Shown here piece by piece: positions 24,066 through 32,858 of a stretch of DNA of 39,937 bases (positions are counted from its first letter, which is position 1; every line of letters begins with the position of its first letter). The notes beneath the pieces were generated by a model that was not told the DNA's origin, did not search any database, and saw only the letters and a program-made list of their open reading frames with translations. Both the position numbers and the translations under genes were made by a program. Source of the DNA: Chloroflexota bacterium (GTDB lineage Bacteria; Chloroflexota; Anaerolineae; Promineifilales; Promineifilaceae); contig JAGNBF010000072.1 in assembly GCA_018004935.1 (NCBI GenBank), forward strand, positions 1-39,937. Direction: 5' to 3'.

Positions 24066-25601
24066 CTACGTCGGGTTCTGTTTCTGGGTTCGTTCTTGCC
24101 GTCGCGTGACGCGCTTGGCCCGCATCTGCTCTGCGCCCGTTTCTAACCCTTTGAAGAAATCACTGTCCAAAATTTCTTTCACCTGGCCCATGCTCTTGGC
24201 CTCGTCTATCTGGATGCGTAGTTGCTGTACCTGCTGTTTGAGCCGTTGGGTGCGGGTGAAAACAGTTTGGGACATCTCCTGAAACGTTCGCGCCAGTTGC
24301 CCGATGTCGTCCTGGCGTTGGGCCACATTGTCTAACATACCCGTTTCATAGGTTTCATCTTTGATGTTTTGGGCGGCCTGGATGAGCAGGAGTACCGGGG
24401 TGAGGACTTGCGAGGTGACACTGGTGGAAACCACCGCCTCGACGGCAAAAATGATGAGGGTAAAGATGCCCACCGTCAGGGCTTCTTGGGCCAGCTCTTC
24501 GGCAAAACGGAGCTGGTTGTTGGCGAGAAAAGCATCTACCCGACCCTGGACATCACCCAGAATGGCGTTGGCTTCGACGGTAGCCAGGCGGGTAGCTTCT
24601 TCCAGGTTGCCACTCTGGTACGCGGCCGCGATCTCTTCAAATAGCGCCTCATAATCATCATGATCCTGCCCAATCGCACCCAAAAGGCTGGCTTCTTCCA
24701 GTGAACTCTGGTTGCTCACGGCTCGTTCAAAGTGATTGTCAATCTCTTCTTGAAGAGCAAAATGGCTTTGCAGGTAGGCTTCGTCACCCGTGAGCAAATA
24801 CCCCAGCCCGGCAATTTCTTGCTCCAGCAGAAAAATTTCCACCTCTTCTATTTCCAGGGTGATTTCATTTTTATGCACGATGGAATCTACCTCGTCACTT
24901 AAGCGACCGAGGTTATAAATATTCCAACTCACAACGGCCAGTGTGATGAACACCGAGAGTAAAATGAGCGGGCGCATCACCCGGTTGCTGGCGAAAAAGG
25001 ATAAAACGCCCATAGCCAAGAAAAACAAAACGGCCAGCACACCCAACACCATGAACCACCGCAGTAGGCTCTCGACACGAGCAACTTGTTGATTGACTGT
25101 TGCCTCAGATTCCTTTACCGCCTGTTCCATGAGGGCATGAACTTCCTGGACGGCCGCGTCACCTTCACCCAGGCAAAGGGCAATCGCCTCTTCAATATTG
25201 CCGCTGTTATACAGGGCAACAATCTGGACAAAGTTGAGTTGGTATTCATTGCGGCCGCGCCGTATTTCCTCCAGGAGCGCCTGCTCCGCTTCGTCCGTTT
25301 GCAAACGTTGGGCCTGGTTCAAGTGAAAATCGGCCAGGGTCTCATACTCCTTATGCCGGATCAGGTGCGCCGAATCTCCGGTCAGCAGATATTCCTGTTT
25401 GGTCACATCTTCCGTGAGCAGATAAACCTGCATTTCATCCAATTCTATGAGTATCTGACTATGCGTTGCAATGGCGTCGGCCTGGCGATCAATCCACAAA
25501 ATCGCCAGGACATTCAGACTGATGCTGAGAAGTCCCAAGACGGTGACAAAGGTAAACAAGAGGATGGGCCGGGCCTGTAATGGTTTCAATATTGTTTTCA
25601 T
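24066..25601 (-). CDS. Membrane sensor with duplicated helical sensing modules and HAMP, no output domain
   Basis: 511 residues. TM1 ~13-36 (ILLFTFVTVLGLLSISLNVL); helical module 1 ~40-175 (EMQVYLLTEDVTKQEYLLTGD); TM2 ~180-205; TM3 ~208-232; module 2 ~240-380 (EEVEIFLLEQEIAGLGYLLTGD); TM4 ~382-405; HAMP ~405-455 (LTPVLLLIQAAQNIKD, DDIGQLARTFQEM); coiled coil to ~490; basic tail. Both modules contain a Y(L)LTGD motif like CHASE3/four-helix sensor domains, so the sensor is duplicated in tandem. There is no kinase, cyclase or methyl-accepting domain; the coiled coil must act on a partner, most likely the ParA or pseudokinase proteins. It starts 2 bases after the stop of the 1379-aa gene. Confidence 0.82.
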   Translation of the reverse strand: MKTILKPLQARPILLFTFVTVLGLLSISLNVLAILWIDRQADAIATHSQILIELDEMQVYLLTEDVTKQEYLLTGDSAHLIRHKEYETLADFHLNQAQRLQTDEAEQALLEEIRRGRNEYQLNFVQIVALYNSGNIEEAIALCLGEGDAAVQEVHALMEQAVKESEATVNQQVARVESLLRWFMVLGVLAVLFFLAMGVLSFFASNRVMRPLILLSVFITLAVVSWNIYNLGRLSDEVDSIVHKNEITLEIEEVEIFLLEQEIAGLGYLLTGDEAYLQSHFALQEEIDNHFERAVSNQSSLEEASLLGAIGQDHDDYEALFEEIAAAYQSGNLEEATRLATVEANAILGDVQGRVDAFLANNQLRFAEELAQEALTVGIFTLIIFAVEAVVSTSVTSQVLTPVLLLIQAAQNIKDETYETGMLDNVAQRQDDIGQLARTFQEMSQTVFTRTQRLKQQVQQLRIQIDEAKSMGQVKEILDSDFFKGLETGAEQMRAKRVTRRQERTQKQNPT

Positions 25602-25603
25602 GA

Positions 25604-28600
25604 TTATTGACTCGACGACTGAACCAGATAGATCAGTCGTAACTCATCTTGCGGCCAAATCCAGCCACAATTCCCGGTCACGGTCAAGTTTACCTGTTGC
25701 CGATCCGGGCTGGTATTATCCGAACCGGCCGATCCTTGACCAGAGGTAACGAATTGAACATTCTCGTTGAGGGCAAAGACGGTACCGGTTAGATCAATGT
25801 TGGCTTGCCCCGCGGCCGCGGCCGCGCTGTCGCACCCAATAGCCGTCCCATAATCCCGTATCCATTCATCCACTTCCACGCCTTCACCAGACACAGTAGA
25901 AAACGTATGATCGGTGCGATCAATCGTTAAGGTTGCCAGGTTAAGGCGCACCCGGCTGTAGACCGTCCGTATTTGCCGATCCGGGTAAACAATAGAAGAA
26001 AAATTAACCGTTTCCCCTGTCTGAGCCAGGGTCAGATACTCCCGGGGCGCACTGTCCATATTGTGACAATAAATCGTGACCGGATAGGCCAGGTCACGGG
26101 CCAGGAAAATTTCATATTCCCCATCCCGAGCTGAACGATCACGGGCGCGAATTTCCGCACAATTACCAGGTGGAGCAGGTGTCGCCGTGGGAATGGTTGG
26201 CACAACCACCAGCGTCGGCGTAGCTGTCACTTTCAGTTGCGCCGCCAGAGCCGTTTCCAGTGCCCGTTGCTGTAAATAGCTGGTCAGAAACAACGTTCCT
26301 ACCAGGCACAACAGGATGAAGAGCGGCATCACTATGGCTACAAACCAGGCCGGAATCTGGGGCGTGACCTCCACCTGGGCCGGGTGGATGGCTGGCTCAG
26401 GCGCGGGCGTGTAAACCAGTTCTGCCTGCCAGGGGAAGGTCTGGCTGGCCCCCACAAAGGGGCGTTGCCGGGCCTCGGCCTGGATAGTGATTTGTTTTTC
26501 TTCACCCCCAGCCAGGACAAATTCCTGGGCGGTATGGGTCAGCAACAGCCCAGCCTGGGCCTCAGTGAGCATCAGGTTGCAGGTGGTGGGGGCGTTGCCC
26601 TCGTTGCGTAGTTGCAGAGTGAATGGCCCCCGATTGCGTAACCGTTCCGGCTGGAGTGTGCTGGTGAGTTTGACGACCGGATTGATGGTCAGGACGGCTT
26701 CGGTGGTAATGGCATAGGTGGGGTAGGTGCGGGGGATAACTTGCACGGCAAAGGGATAATCCGCGGCCGCGATGTCACTGCGTAACGGTGGCGCAATATT
26801 GAGCAAGACCCGCCCCCGATCCCCCGGCAACAGGAATAAATCGTTGTTGGAGATTTTTACCCACTCCGTGGGTATGCCCTGCACCTGCACATGAAAATGG
26901 TCAATGTGGGCCGCCTGGTTAATCAGACTAAGCTGAACGTCTACGAATTGACCGGGTGTGACCGCGGCCGCGGCCGGTTGAATCTGTACTCCCACCAGAT
27001 GGTTGATGATTTGGTCCAACAACACCGGGGCATCGGTACGGGCCTCTTTGATCTCTTCCCACTTGAGAAAATAAGGGCCAACCTGCAAATATTGTTGCGC
27101 ATCCCAAATTTCCGGCAGGTTGGGCAACAACAATGTCCCCTGGAGAAAGGTATCAAAATCGGCCGTCAGATCATAGACGATGATGTTTTCTTCAGTCCGC
27201 TCCAGACGGACGTGATAAGGGGCGACTCTGGCTCCGGAGAGAATGACATCATTATCCGAGGCGCGGCCTAAGAACATGGTAGCCCGATCCAGCAGGATGG
27301 TACGGCGGGGTGCTCCCTCTGTTTCGATGGTGAGGACGATATCCCCTGGCCGGAAAGAGCGCGTGGCTAACCCCTCATCAGTCATCTGGTTCGCGGCCGC
27401 GCGCAACGCCTGCGCCATCTCCCCTGCTCCCTGATACCGTTGGGCCGGGTCTTTGGCCATCGCCTTGAGAATAATCGCCTCAATCAGCAGGGGCAGGGTA
27501 TCAGAAACAGCCGTGGGCGCAGGCGGCTCTACCTGAGCGTGAAAGGTCATCGCCTCATCCACCGATTGCGGTTGGAAGGGCAAATGACCGGTGCTCAGGT
27601 GGTAGAGCAACGCCCCCAGGCTGTAGACATCACTTTGGGGTGTGAGCGGTTGGCGGCCATGTTCCGGCGACAGATAAGGCCACATCACCGGGGGCATATC
27701 GGCCACCTTTTCATACAACGTCCCCAGCCCCGTATCTAACAGTTCCAGGTGAAAAGGGACATCCGCAATACCCACCGGATGGGGTTCAAGCAGGAGATGA
27801 CCGGGTTTGAGGTGGCCGTGTAATTCGCCCAAGGCATGGGCGTCAGCCAAAGCTGAAGCCGTATAAGCCAGGGCCAGAATAATCTGCTTGGGACTCATCT
27901 CCTGCCCCTGATCACGCAAATGCTTCATGTAGGCATCAATCGGCAGACCCCGCACCAGTTCGGTAACAAAGAAAATATGCCCTTGCGCCGCCCCGTAATC
28001 GTAAATATGAACGAGATTGGGATGATCTGTGGCGGCCAACGCTCTGATTTTGTCGAGAAATTGCTCCACCTGCGCCTGGCTGAAATGACCGGGCCGTACC
28101 ATTACCTTCACAGCCACCAGGCGGTTGAGTTTCATGTCATACGCCTGGTATATCGAACTCAGGTGGCCGTCAGCGATGATGGCATCCACCTGATACCGCT
28201 CAATGCGTCGTCCCAAAACGGCAAACTCCCGGGCTTTGGATGACTCGGGCAGATTCACCGCAAATTCGGGGGGAACGGGAATGCGGCCGATAAGGGGGGC
28301 GTAGAGGGCTGAGGAGTGGGGGATGGGAGAGGGGGAGACTGGGGGATTGGGAGACTGGGAGACTGAGAGACTGGGAGACTGGGAGACTGAGAGATTGGGA
28401 GACTGGGAGACTGAGAGATTGGGAGACTGGGAGACTGAGAGACTGGGAGACTGGGAACTTGTCACTGGTAACGGCTGCCCGCCGACCGCTGACTGCTGAC
28501 TGCTGACTGCTGATTGCTGACCGCTAACCGCTGACTGCTTTTCCGGTTGGCCGGTTGTGAGTGCCCAGGCTTCATTGGCTCGATCTTTGGTCATGGTAAC

Positions 28601-29743
28601 ACGCCGTTGCTGTTGTTGCACCATACCGACTTCGTTTTTGATGGTGCGGCTTTCCTGGCTCAAGCGATTAAACAGGGGAATGCGATAGAGATAACGCGTA
28701 AGACCGCTTGAGTCCAACACGGTTTTCCAGGCTTTGAAAATTTTGATGAACCGGGATTCCGGTTTGGGCTGGGGGGAGCGGGTGGGTTCGGGTAATTGTT
28801 TGACGACAATGGGGGTAGCCGCGGCCGCGACCGTTACCGGTTGTTCTGCTGGTGGGGGGGTGGGTTCAGGGTGGGCCAGGGGCTGGGGTGGAACCACGAT
28901 GGGGCGGGGCGATGGCGCGGGTGCAGGGATGGCGGGTGTGGGGTGAAGGGGTAGAGACGGCGCGGCCGCGACCTCCGCCGTCTCGGGAACCTGCATCAAC
29001 ACCCCCACCAACTGCTTCACCTGCCCTGTCACCGCATGATCCGGGTGATGCACCACAAACACCCCCGAACTCGCCAACTTCATCATCTCATTGGAGTGGG
29101 GGAAGACGGCCGCCACCGGCAGGCCATAACTCCGTTCCACCTCGGCTTTAACCTGTTGCAGTTCCAGGTTGGTGGGTGTTTTGTTGACGATGAGTTGAAT
29201 CTGGGGCACACCCAACCGTCGCGCCACCTGCGCCATCACATGTGTCCCCTGATAATCCTGCTGGTCAGGCCGCAAAATAATCCCCAACGTGTCAGAAACG
29301 GCCACCGTGAGCAGGATTTCATCGCTTAATCCGGGATGCGTATCCACCACCAGCACATCCAGACTACGGGCTTCAATAAAATCCTCAAACCCCTCATTCA
29401 ACCGGCGGGGATCAAACCCATCCTGGGTAATTTGGGAAATATCGGCCGCCTTGACACTGCACGGTACAAGGAACAGCTTGCCCTTCACCCCGGCGCCCAA
29501 TCTATCCGTAACATCATACACCGCTTCAGCCAGTGGATATTTGCCAAGTAAGTAACCATTCAGCGACTTATCAATCGTCGTTTCATCCAGGCCAAAGAGG
29601 ACATGAATGCCCGGCGATTGAATATCGGTATCAATCACGCCCACGCGCAACCCCTGGGCGGCCAGCGTAGCGGCGATGTTGGCGGAGGTATTGGATTTAC
29701 CCGTTCCACCGCGAAATGAGTGAATGGAGATGATGTGACTCAT
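25604..29743 (-). CDS. ParA-pseudokinase-FHA-TM-GON fusion protein
   Basis: 1379 residues from the ATG at 29743 (MSHIISIHSFRGGTGKSNT), matching the start of the stand-alone ParA. Order: ParA/MinD ATPase 1-250; Pro/Ser-rich linker 251-500 with five SQSPxLSV repeats; kinase fold ~510-795 with beta-3 Lys (VAVK546) but a catalytic loop reading HGHLKPGH (642-649; Asp and Asn lost) and DTG for DFG; FHA-like domain ~815-895 (GRASDNDVIL); two Ig-like domains ~920-1120; one membrane helix ~1131-1156; Thr/Pro stalk; C-terminal GON domain from ~1194 (CAEIRARDRS, DGEYEIFL, VTIYCHNMD, EYLTLAQTGETVNFSS, YGTAIGCD, ANIDLTGTVFAL, GNCGW). The cytoplasmic part should bind ATP and phosphopeptides without kinase activity; GON would face outside. 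Confidence 0.88.
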   Translation of the reverse strand: MSHIISIHSFRGGTGKSNTSANIAATLAAQGLRVGVIDTDIQSPGIHVLFGLDETTIDKSLNGYLLGKYPLAEAVYDVTDRLGAGVKGKLFLVPCSVKAADISQITQDGFDPRRLNEGFEDFIEARSLDVLVVDTHPGLSDEILLTVAVSDTLGIILRPDQQDYQGTHVMAQVARRLGVPQIQLIVNKTPTNLELQQVKAEVERSYGLPVAAVFPHSNEMMKLASSGVFVVHHPDHAVTGQVKQLVGVLMQVPETAEVAAAPSLPLHPTPAIPAPAPSPRPIVVPPQPLAHPEPTPPPAEQPVTVAAAATPIVVKQLPEPTRSPQPKPESRFIKIFKAWKTVLDSSGLTRYLYRIPLFNRLSQESRTIKNEVGMVQQQQRRVTMTKDRANEAWALTTGQPEKQSAVSGQQSAVSSQQSAVGGQPLPVTSSQSPSLSVSQSPNLSVSQSPNLSVSQSPSLSVSQSPNPPVSPSPIPHSSALYAPLIGRIPVPPEFAVNLPESSKAREFAVLGRRIERYQVDAIIADGHLSSIYQAYDMKLNRLVAVKVMVRPGHFSQAQVEQFLDKIRALAATDHPNLVHIYDYGAAQGHIFFVTELVRGLPIDAYMKHLRDQGQEMSPKQIILALAYTASALADAHALGELHGHLKPGHLLLEPHPVGIADVPFHLELLDTGLGTLYEKVADMPPVMWPYLSPEHGRQPLTPQSDVYSLGALLYHLSTGHLPFQPQSVDEAMTFHAQVEPPAPTAVSDTLPLLIEAIILKAMAKDPAQRYQGAGEMAQALRAAANQMTDEGLATRSFRPGDIVLTIETEGAPRRTILLDRATMFLGRASDNDVILSGARVAPYHVRLERTEENIIVYDLTADFDTFLQGTLLLPNLPEIWDAQQYLQVGPYFLKWEEIKEARTDAPVLLDQIINHLVGVQIQPAAAAVTPGQFVDVQLSLINQAAHIDHFHVQVQGIPTEWVKISNNDLFLLPGDRGRVLLNIAPPLRSDIAAADYPFAVQVIPRTYPTYAITTEAVLTINPVVKLTSTLQPERLRNRGPFTLQLRNEGNAPTTCNLMLTEAQAGLLLTHTAQEFVLAGGEEKQITIQAEARQRPFVGASQTFPWQAELVYTPAPEPAIHPAQVEVTPQIPAWFVAIVMPLFILLCLVGTLFLTSYLQQRALETALAAQLKVTATPTLVVVPTIPTATPAPPGNCAEIRARDRSARDGEYEIFLARDLAYPVTIYCHNMDSAPREYLTLAQTGETVNFSSIVYPDRQIRTVYSRVRLNLATLTIDRTDHTFSTVSGEGVEVDEWIRDYGTAIGCDSAAAAAGQANIDLTGTVFALNENVQFVTSGQGSAGSDNTSPDRQQVNLTVTGNCGWIWPQDELRLIYLVQSSSQ
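28337..28456 (-). repeat. 24-bp tandem repeat x5 encoding SQSPxLSV
   Basis: Five 24-bp units fall exactly in frame in the linker of the fusion protein (residues 430-469). They adjoin a second in-frame repeat around 28475-28550 (GCTGACTGCT type, encoding QQSAVS). Both sequences look like non-coding filler repeats that have been read into protein. Confidence 0.85.
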
Positions 29744-29844
29744 GGGTTCAATAGTCAGTAAACAGTAGTCGGTTGTCAGCCTGGTGTATTGGTGTATTGA
29801 TACCAACCCAATAACCAATAACTAATACACCAATATTCTTTCCC
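29744..29844. other. Short low-complexity leader of the fusion gene
   Basis: 101 bp, AT-rich, with TATTGGT-type repeats as upstream of the stand-alone ParA. No terminator or clear promoter was seen; transcription probably continues from the upstream pseudokinase gene. Confidence 0.5.
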
Positions 29845-31656
29845 CTAACGAAGCAGTTGCCACAGCAAAACAGTGAATACACAAACCATCAGCAAACCTG
29901 CCATCGCCAGGCTGGCGATCCAGGTGGGAATGATGGGTTGGTTCTGAAATAGGCCACTTTCGTTGAGAGTATGGCCACCAGCAAAGGTGAACCTGACGGT
30001 GAACGTATTCAACTGCGTGGACCCAATGAAAGGGCGACGACAAGATAAATTGAGTGGGACAACCTGGGTTTGATGAACGCTGATGGCAAGTATATCAGGT
30101 AATCCGGCAATGTTTAGATTCATTTCTGCCGAGTGGACAGACAATTGTCCTACGAGTGGAGCGTTGCCTTTGTTTTGCACTTTGACCTGCAAAGGGGTAC
30201 GGTGATTAATGGTAGTGGGGCGAAGGGCAAACGCGGCCGCGAACCGTTCCGGCACATTCACTTTCCCTTCTGCCACGACCAGCACCTGCCCCTCGGCCGC
30301 AAATTGGAGTTGAAACGGGTAGTCGCCTGCCTCGATCATCTCTTGGGCCGGGTAGCGCCAGGTGAACGAGACCAGGCTTTGCCCATTGGGAAGCAAATAA
30401 ACGGGCAGGGTGGTGGGTTGCCCCCACGCGGCCGCGGCTCCCGTCAGGTTGAGCGTCCCGGCCAGCACCCGTGTTTCGTTGTTCTGCAAACTGATTTGCG
30501 TGATAACCGGCTGGTCAACCAGGAGCGTGACGGCGGATTTAACCAACTGGGCGGCCAGGGCGATAGGGGTAGTCGTTTCCACCTCTGACCATACATTGCG
30601 CCAGGTCAACAGATAAGGCCCTACCGCCAACGGTTGTTCGGCAAACCACCAACTTTCCCCCTGCGGCAGAAGACGCTGATTGTTCAGATAAGTGACATTC
30701 TGATTTCCCTTGTCCATCACATACCAATGACCCTCTCGTTGCTCCAGATAAACATGGCGATCCGCCACGCCAGAGCCGGTCAATACGATGTCGTTTTGGG
30801 GATCAGCCCCCACCCAAAGATTTTCCCGAACCACCGGCTCAACCCGTTCAATTACCCGGCCGCGCCAGATACGCATTTCCGTTGTATGGGCCACCGCCAG
30901 ATGGCTCAGCCGCTGATTAATGTCAATAGCCTCCCGCAATCCCGCCCATACCGCCTCCGCCGAGGCCGGACGCTGGGCCGGGTCAGGTAGAAGGAGATGC
31001 ATCACCAGCCGGGCCAGGGTGTTAGACACCGAGGGATTGATCTCGTGCAGAGGGGTGATCTGGTTCGGTTGAGGGGGCGCACCGCCGAGCAGTTCGTACA
31101 ACAGTGCGCCCAGGCTGTACACATCGGCGCGGGCATCAATGGGTTGCCCGGCGCGTAGTTCGGGCGCAGAGTAAATGGCTTGTTCGGCTGAGACACCCAC
31201 GAACGCGGCCGCGCCCCAATCCAGCACGATCAGCCGGGGGTTACGCCACGCTTTGATGAGAATGCTCCCCGGAAACAGCCCACCATGCACCACCCCCTGC
31301 CGGTGGGCATAGGCCAGGGCTGAGGTCAGCTCCAATACCCGTGTCAGGGGATCGTCCCCTGTGCCCGGTTTGCCACTGAAAGCAGGATAAGAGGCGAGTT
31401 CGGTGACGAGGTAGGGTTGGGGGGTATCCCACTCGATGTGGTAGGTGATGCCAATGTGCGGATGACGGAGCGCGGCCGCGGCCCGCAACGCCTGCTGGAG
31501 TTGGGTCAATTTTTCCGTCTGCCCCAGCCAGTTCGGGTGTAGCTGGCGCAAAGCCACCGGGCGGGCCAGCCGGGTGTCATACGCCTGATACAGCGTGCCC
31601 AGCCGCCCCTCGCCCAGTTGCTTGTCCAGCCGATACCGTCCGTCTATCTGTGCCAC
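29845..31656 (-). CDS. Membrane pseudokinase with FHA and Ig-like domains
   Basis: 603 residues from a GTG at 31656 (MAQIDGRYRLDKQLGEG), chosen because GAGGA lies a few bases upstream and the protein then begins at the kinase fold. An ATG at 31719 would add 21 residues of low-complexity sequence. Kinase fold 8-240: Gly loop GEGRLGTLYQAYD, beta-3 Lys replaced by Arg (VALR37), HRDLKPEN replaced by HGGLFPGS (124-131), DFG replaced by DWG; APE is intact (SAPELRAG). FHA-like ~275-352 (GADPQNDIVLTGSG, ADRHVYLE); Ig-like repeats ~375-575; single TM 578-600 with only LLR after it. It lacks the ParA and GON parts of its 1379-aa neighbour but is otherwise parallel. Likely a phospho-reader scaffold. Confidence 0.82.
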   Translation of the reverse strand: MAQIDGRYRLDKQLGEGRLGTLYQAYDTRLARPVALRQLHPNWLGQTEKLTQLQQALRAAAALRHPHIGITYHIEWDTPQPYLVTELASYPAFSGKPGTGDDPLTRVLELTSALAYAHRQGVVHGGLFPGSILIKAWRNPRLIVLDWGAAAFVGVSAEQAIYSAPELRAGQPIDARADVYSLGALLYELLGGAPPQPNQITPLHEINPSVSNTLARLVMHLLLPDPAQRPASAEAVWAGLREAIDINQRLSHLAVAHTTEMRIWRGRVIERVEPVVRENLWVGADPQNDIVLTGSGVADRHVYLEQREGHWYVMDKGNQNVTYLNNQRLLPQGESWWFAEQPLAVGPYLLTWRNVWSEVETTTPIALAAQLVKSAVTLLVDQPVITQISLQNNETRVLAGTLNLTGAAAAWGQPTTLPVYLLPNGQSLVSFTWRYPAQEMIEAGDYPFQLQFAAEGQVLVVAEGKVNVPERFAAAFALRPTTINHRTPLQVKVQNKGNAPLVGQLSVHSAEMNLNIAGLPDILAISVHQTQVVPLNLSCRRPFIGSTQLNTFTVRFTFAGGHTLNESGLFQNQPIIPTWIASLAMAGLLMVCVFTVLLWQLLR

Positions 31657-31722
31657 GTTCTTTCCTCGGTCATCCGTGAGCAGTTGACCATTGACAATTG
31701 GCAATTCACTATTAACCATTTC

Positions 31723-31841
31723 GGCGTGGTTCAAAAGTCGGCAAGCTGTGCTTAACAATTTGTAGGGCGATTTTGTAAATCGCCCAGTGGACGATTTACA
31801 AAATCGTCCTACAGATTTGTAGAGCTAACCTTAACCATGCC
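31723..31841 (-). mobile_element. 119-bp MITE, copy 3 (inverted relative to copies 1 and 2)
   Basis: The plus strand reads GGCGTGGTTCA at one end and TAACCATGCC at the other; the reverse complement aligns with copies 1 and 2 over the full 119 bp. Flanks ACCATTTC and ACCCTGTC agree at 6 of 8 positions, a decayed 8-bp duplication. It separates the YbjN-like gene from the pseudokinase gene and abuts the alternative ATG at 31719. Confidence 0.88.
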
Positions 31842-31847
31842 ACCCTG

Positions 31848-32855
31848 TCACCCTTCAACCAACGCAATGGCCGCCTGGGATGTCAATGTGCCGTCCGCCA
31901 CCGCCTTGATGCCCGGTAGATATTTGTCCATCAGCAATAGGTTGGGCGTGATTAACTCTCGAATGAGTGTGGGTGTCAAGAGTGCGCCCTGTACGCTCAG
32001 GCTGGTTTTGCACCGTACTTCCCCATCGGCATAATCCAGCTCAAAATTCCCCACAAACAAGCCCTGGTTAGCACGAGTGACAAATTCTGCCATTGCCGGG
32101 CGTTGACTTTCCGGCGCGTCAACCGGGCTAAGCGAATAAACCATTAACTGCTGCTGCGCCTCACGGGTGTGGACAAGGCACAAAAAAGTATCGTTGACGC
32201 CCTGATACGCCGCCGTAAGGGTTGTGTCATCGCTCTTTTGATACGGCCACTCGTTCGCCTCAAAAAAATCGCACACCGATTGTAAAAGCGAAGAGGGCGG
32301 GCTGATGAGGATAGGCGCTATGCTATCTTGTGCTTCCAGGGCGGTAATGGCTTCGGTCAGTGAGATGCGCCCGATGGCGGCGGCTTCAATGACATGGCTA
32401 AATAAATCCTGCATTGCCGTGAATAGAGCCACCGCTTCCATAAATTCGTCTTGTTCTATCAGCCGTGCGGCGTGGCCCAGATAGACATGACGCAGGCCGA
32501 TTTCCCCGTCATCAGTCAGGCCAAAATGGCCGATGGGTAGTTGGAAATTGAGCGTTATCAGGAGAGATTCCAGGGTGGCACGACAGGCTGGCTCACACCG
32601 AAAAGGCAGGGGGGCATAGAACTGCAAGAGGTCGAGCGTAGTCAGATCATCACCGGCCGGGACATAAGCAAAATTAATGGAGCGGGGACGGTCGAGTTCA
32701 TCGTGGGGCGCACCCACCAAAAGTACCGGAACCGGCACAAACTCGCCTGGTTCAACCAGTTGGACAGGCCAGCCCGCTTCGGTGAGATATTGTTCCAGAA
32801 AGCCAAGCTGGGCGATCTGGCGGGGATAGGTTTGTTCAGGCATTGTTTGCTTCAT
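31848..32855 (-). CDS. YbjN-domain protein, possible cargo chaperone
   Basis: 335 residues. The C-terminal half (~190-320) fits the YbjN/bacterial sensory transduction regulator fold, related to type III secretion chaperones: CDFFEANEWPYQ, LTAAYQGVNDTFLCLVHT, LMVYSLSP, EFVTRANQGLFVGNFELDY, GEVRCKTSLSV, then a terminal helix LMDKYLPGIKAV. The N-terminal half has a similar helix-sheet pattern (FLEQYLTEAGWPVQL) and may be a diverged second copy. It starts 3 bases after the stop of the 1020-aa LQRTLGN protein, so coupling to that presumed cargo is tight. A chaperone role is inferred from fold and position. No NotI octamers. Confidence 0.75.
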   Translation of the reverse strand: MKQTMPEQTYPRQIAQLGFLEQYLTEAGWPVQLVEPGEFVPVPVLLVGAPHDELDRPRSINFAYVPAGDDLTTLDLLQFYAPLPFRCEPACRATLESLLITLNFQLPIGHFGLTDDGEIGLRHVYLGHAARLIEQDEFMEAVALFTAMQDLFSHVIEAAAIGRISLTEAITALEAQDSIAPILISPPSSLLQSVCDFFEANEWPYQKSDDTTLTAAYQGVNDTFLCLVHTREAQQQLMVYSLSPVDAPESQRPAMAEFVTRANQGLFVGNFELDYADGEVRCKTSLSVQGALLTPTLIRELITPNLLLMDKYLPGIKAVADGTLTSQAAIALVEG

Positions 32856-32858
32856 GGG

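Noticed and set aside
28337-28550. Repeat array considered as CRISPR
   Set aside because: Units are contiguous 24-mers without spacers, in frame within a gene, and there are no cas genes.
29845-31656. Calling the two kinase-fold proteins active Ser/Thr kinases
   Set aside because: Both lack the catalytic Asp of HRD and the metal-binding Asn, and one also lacks the ATP-anchoring Lys.
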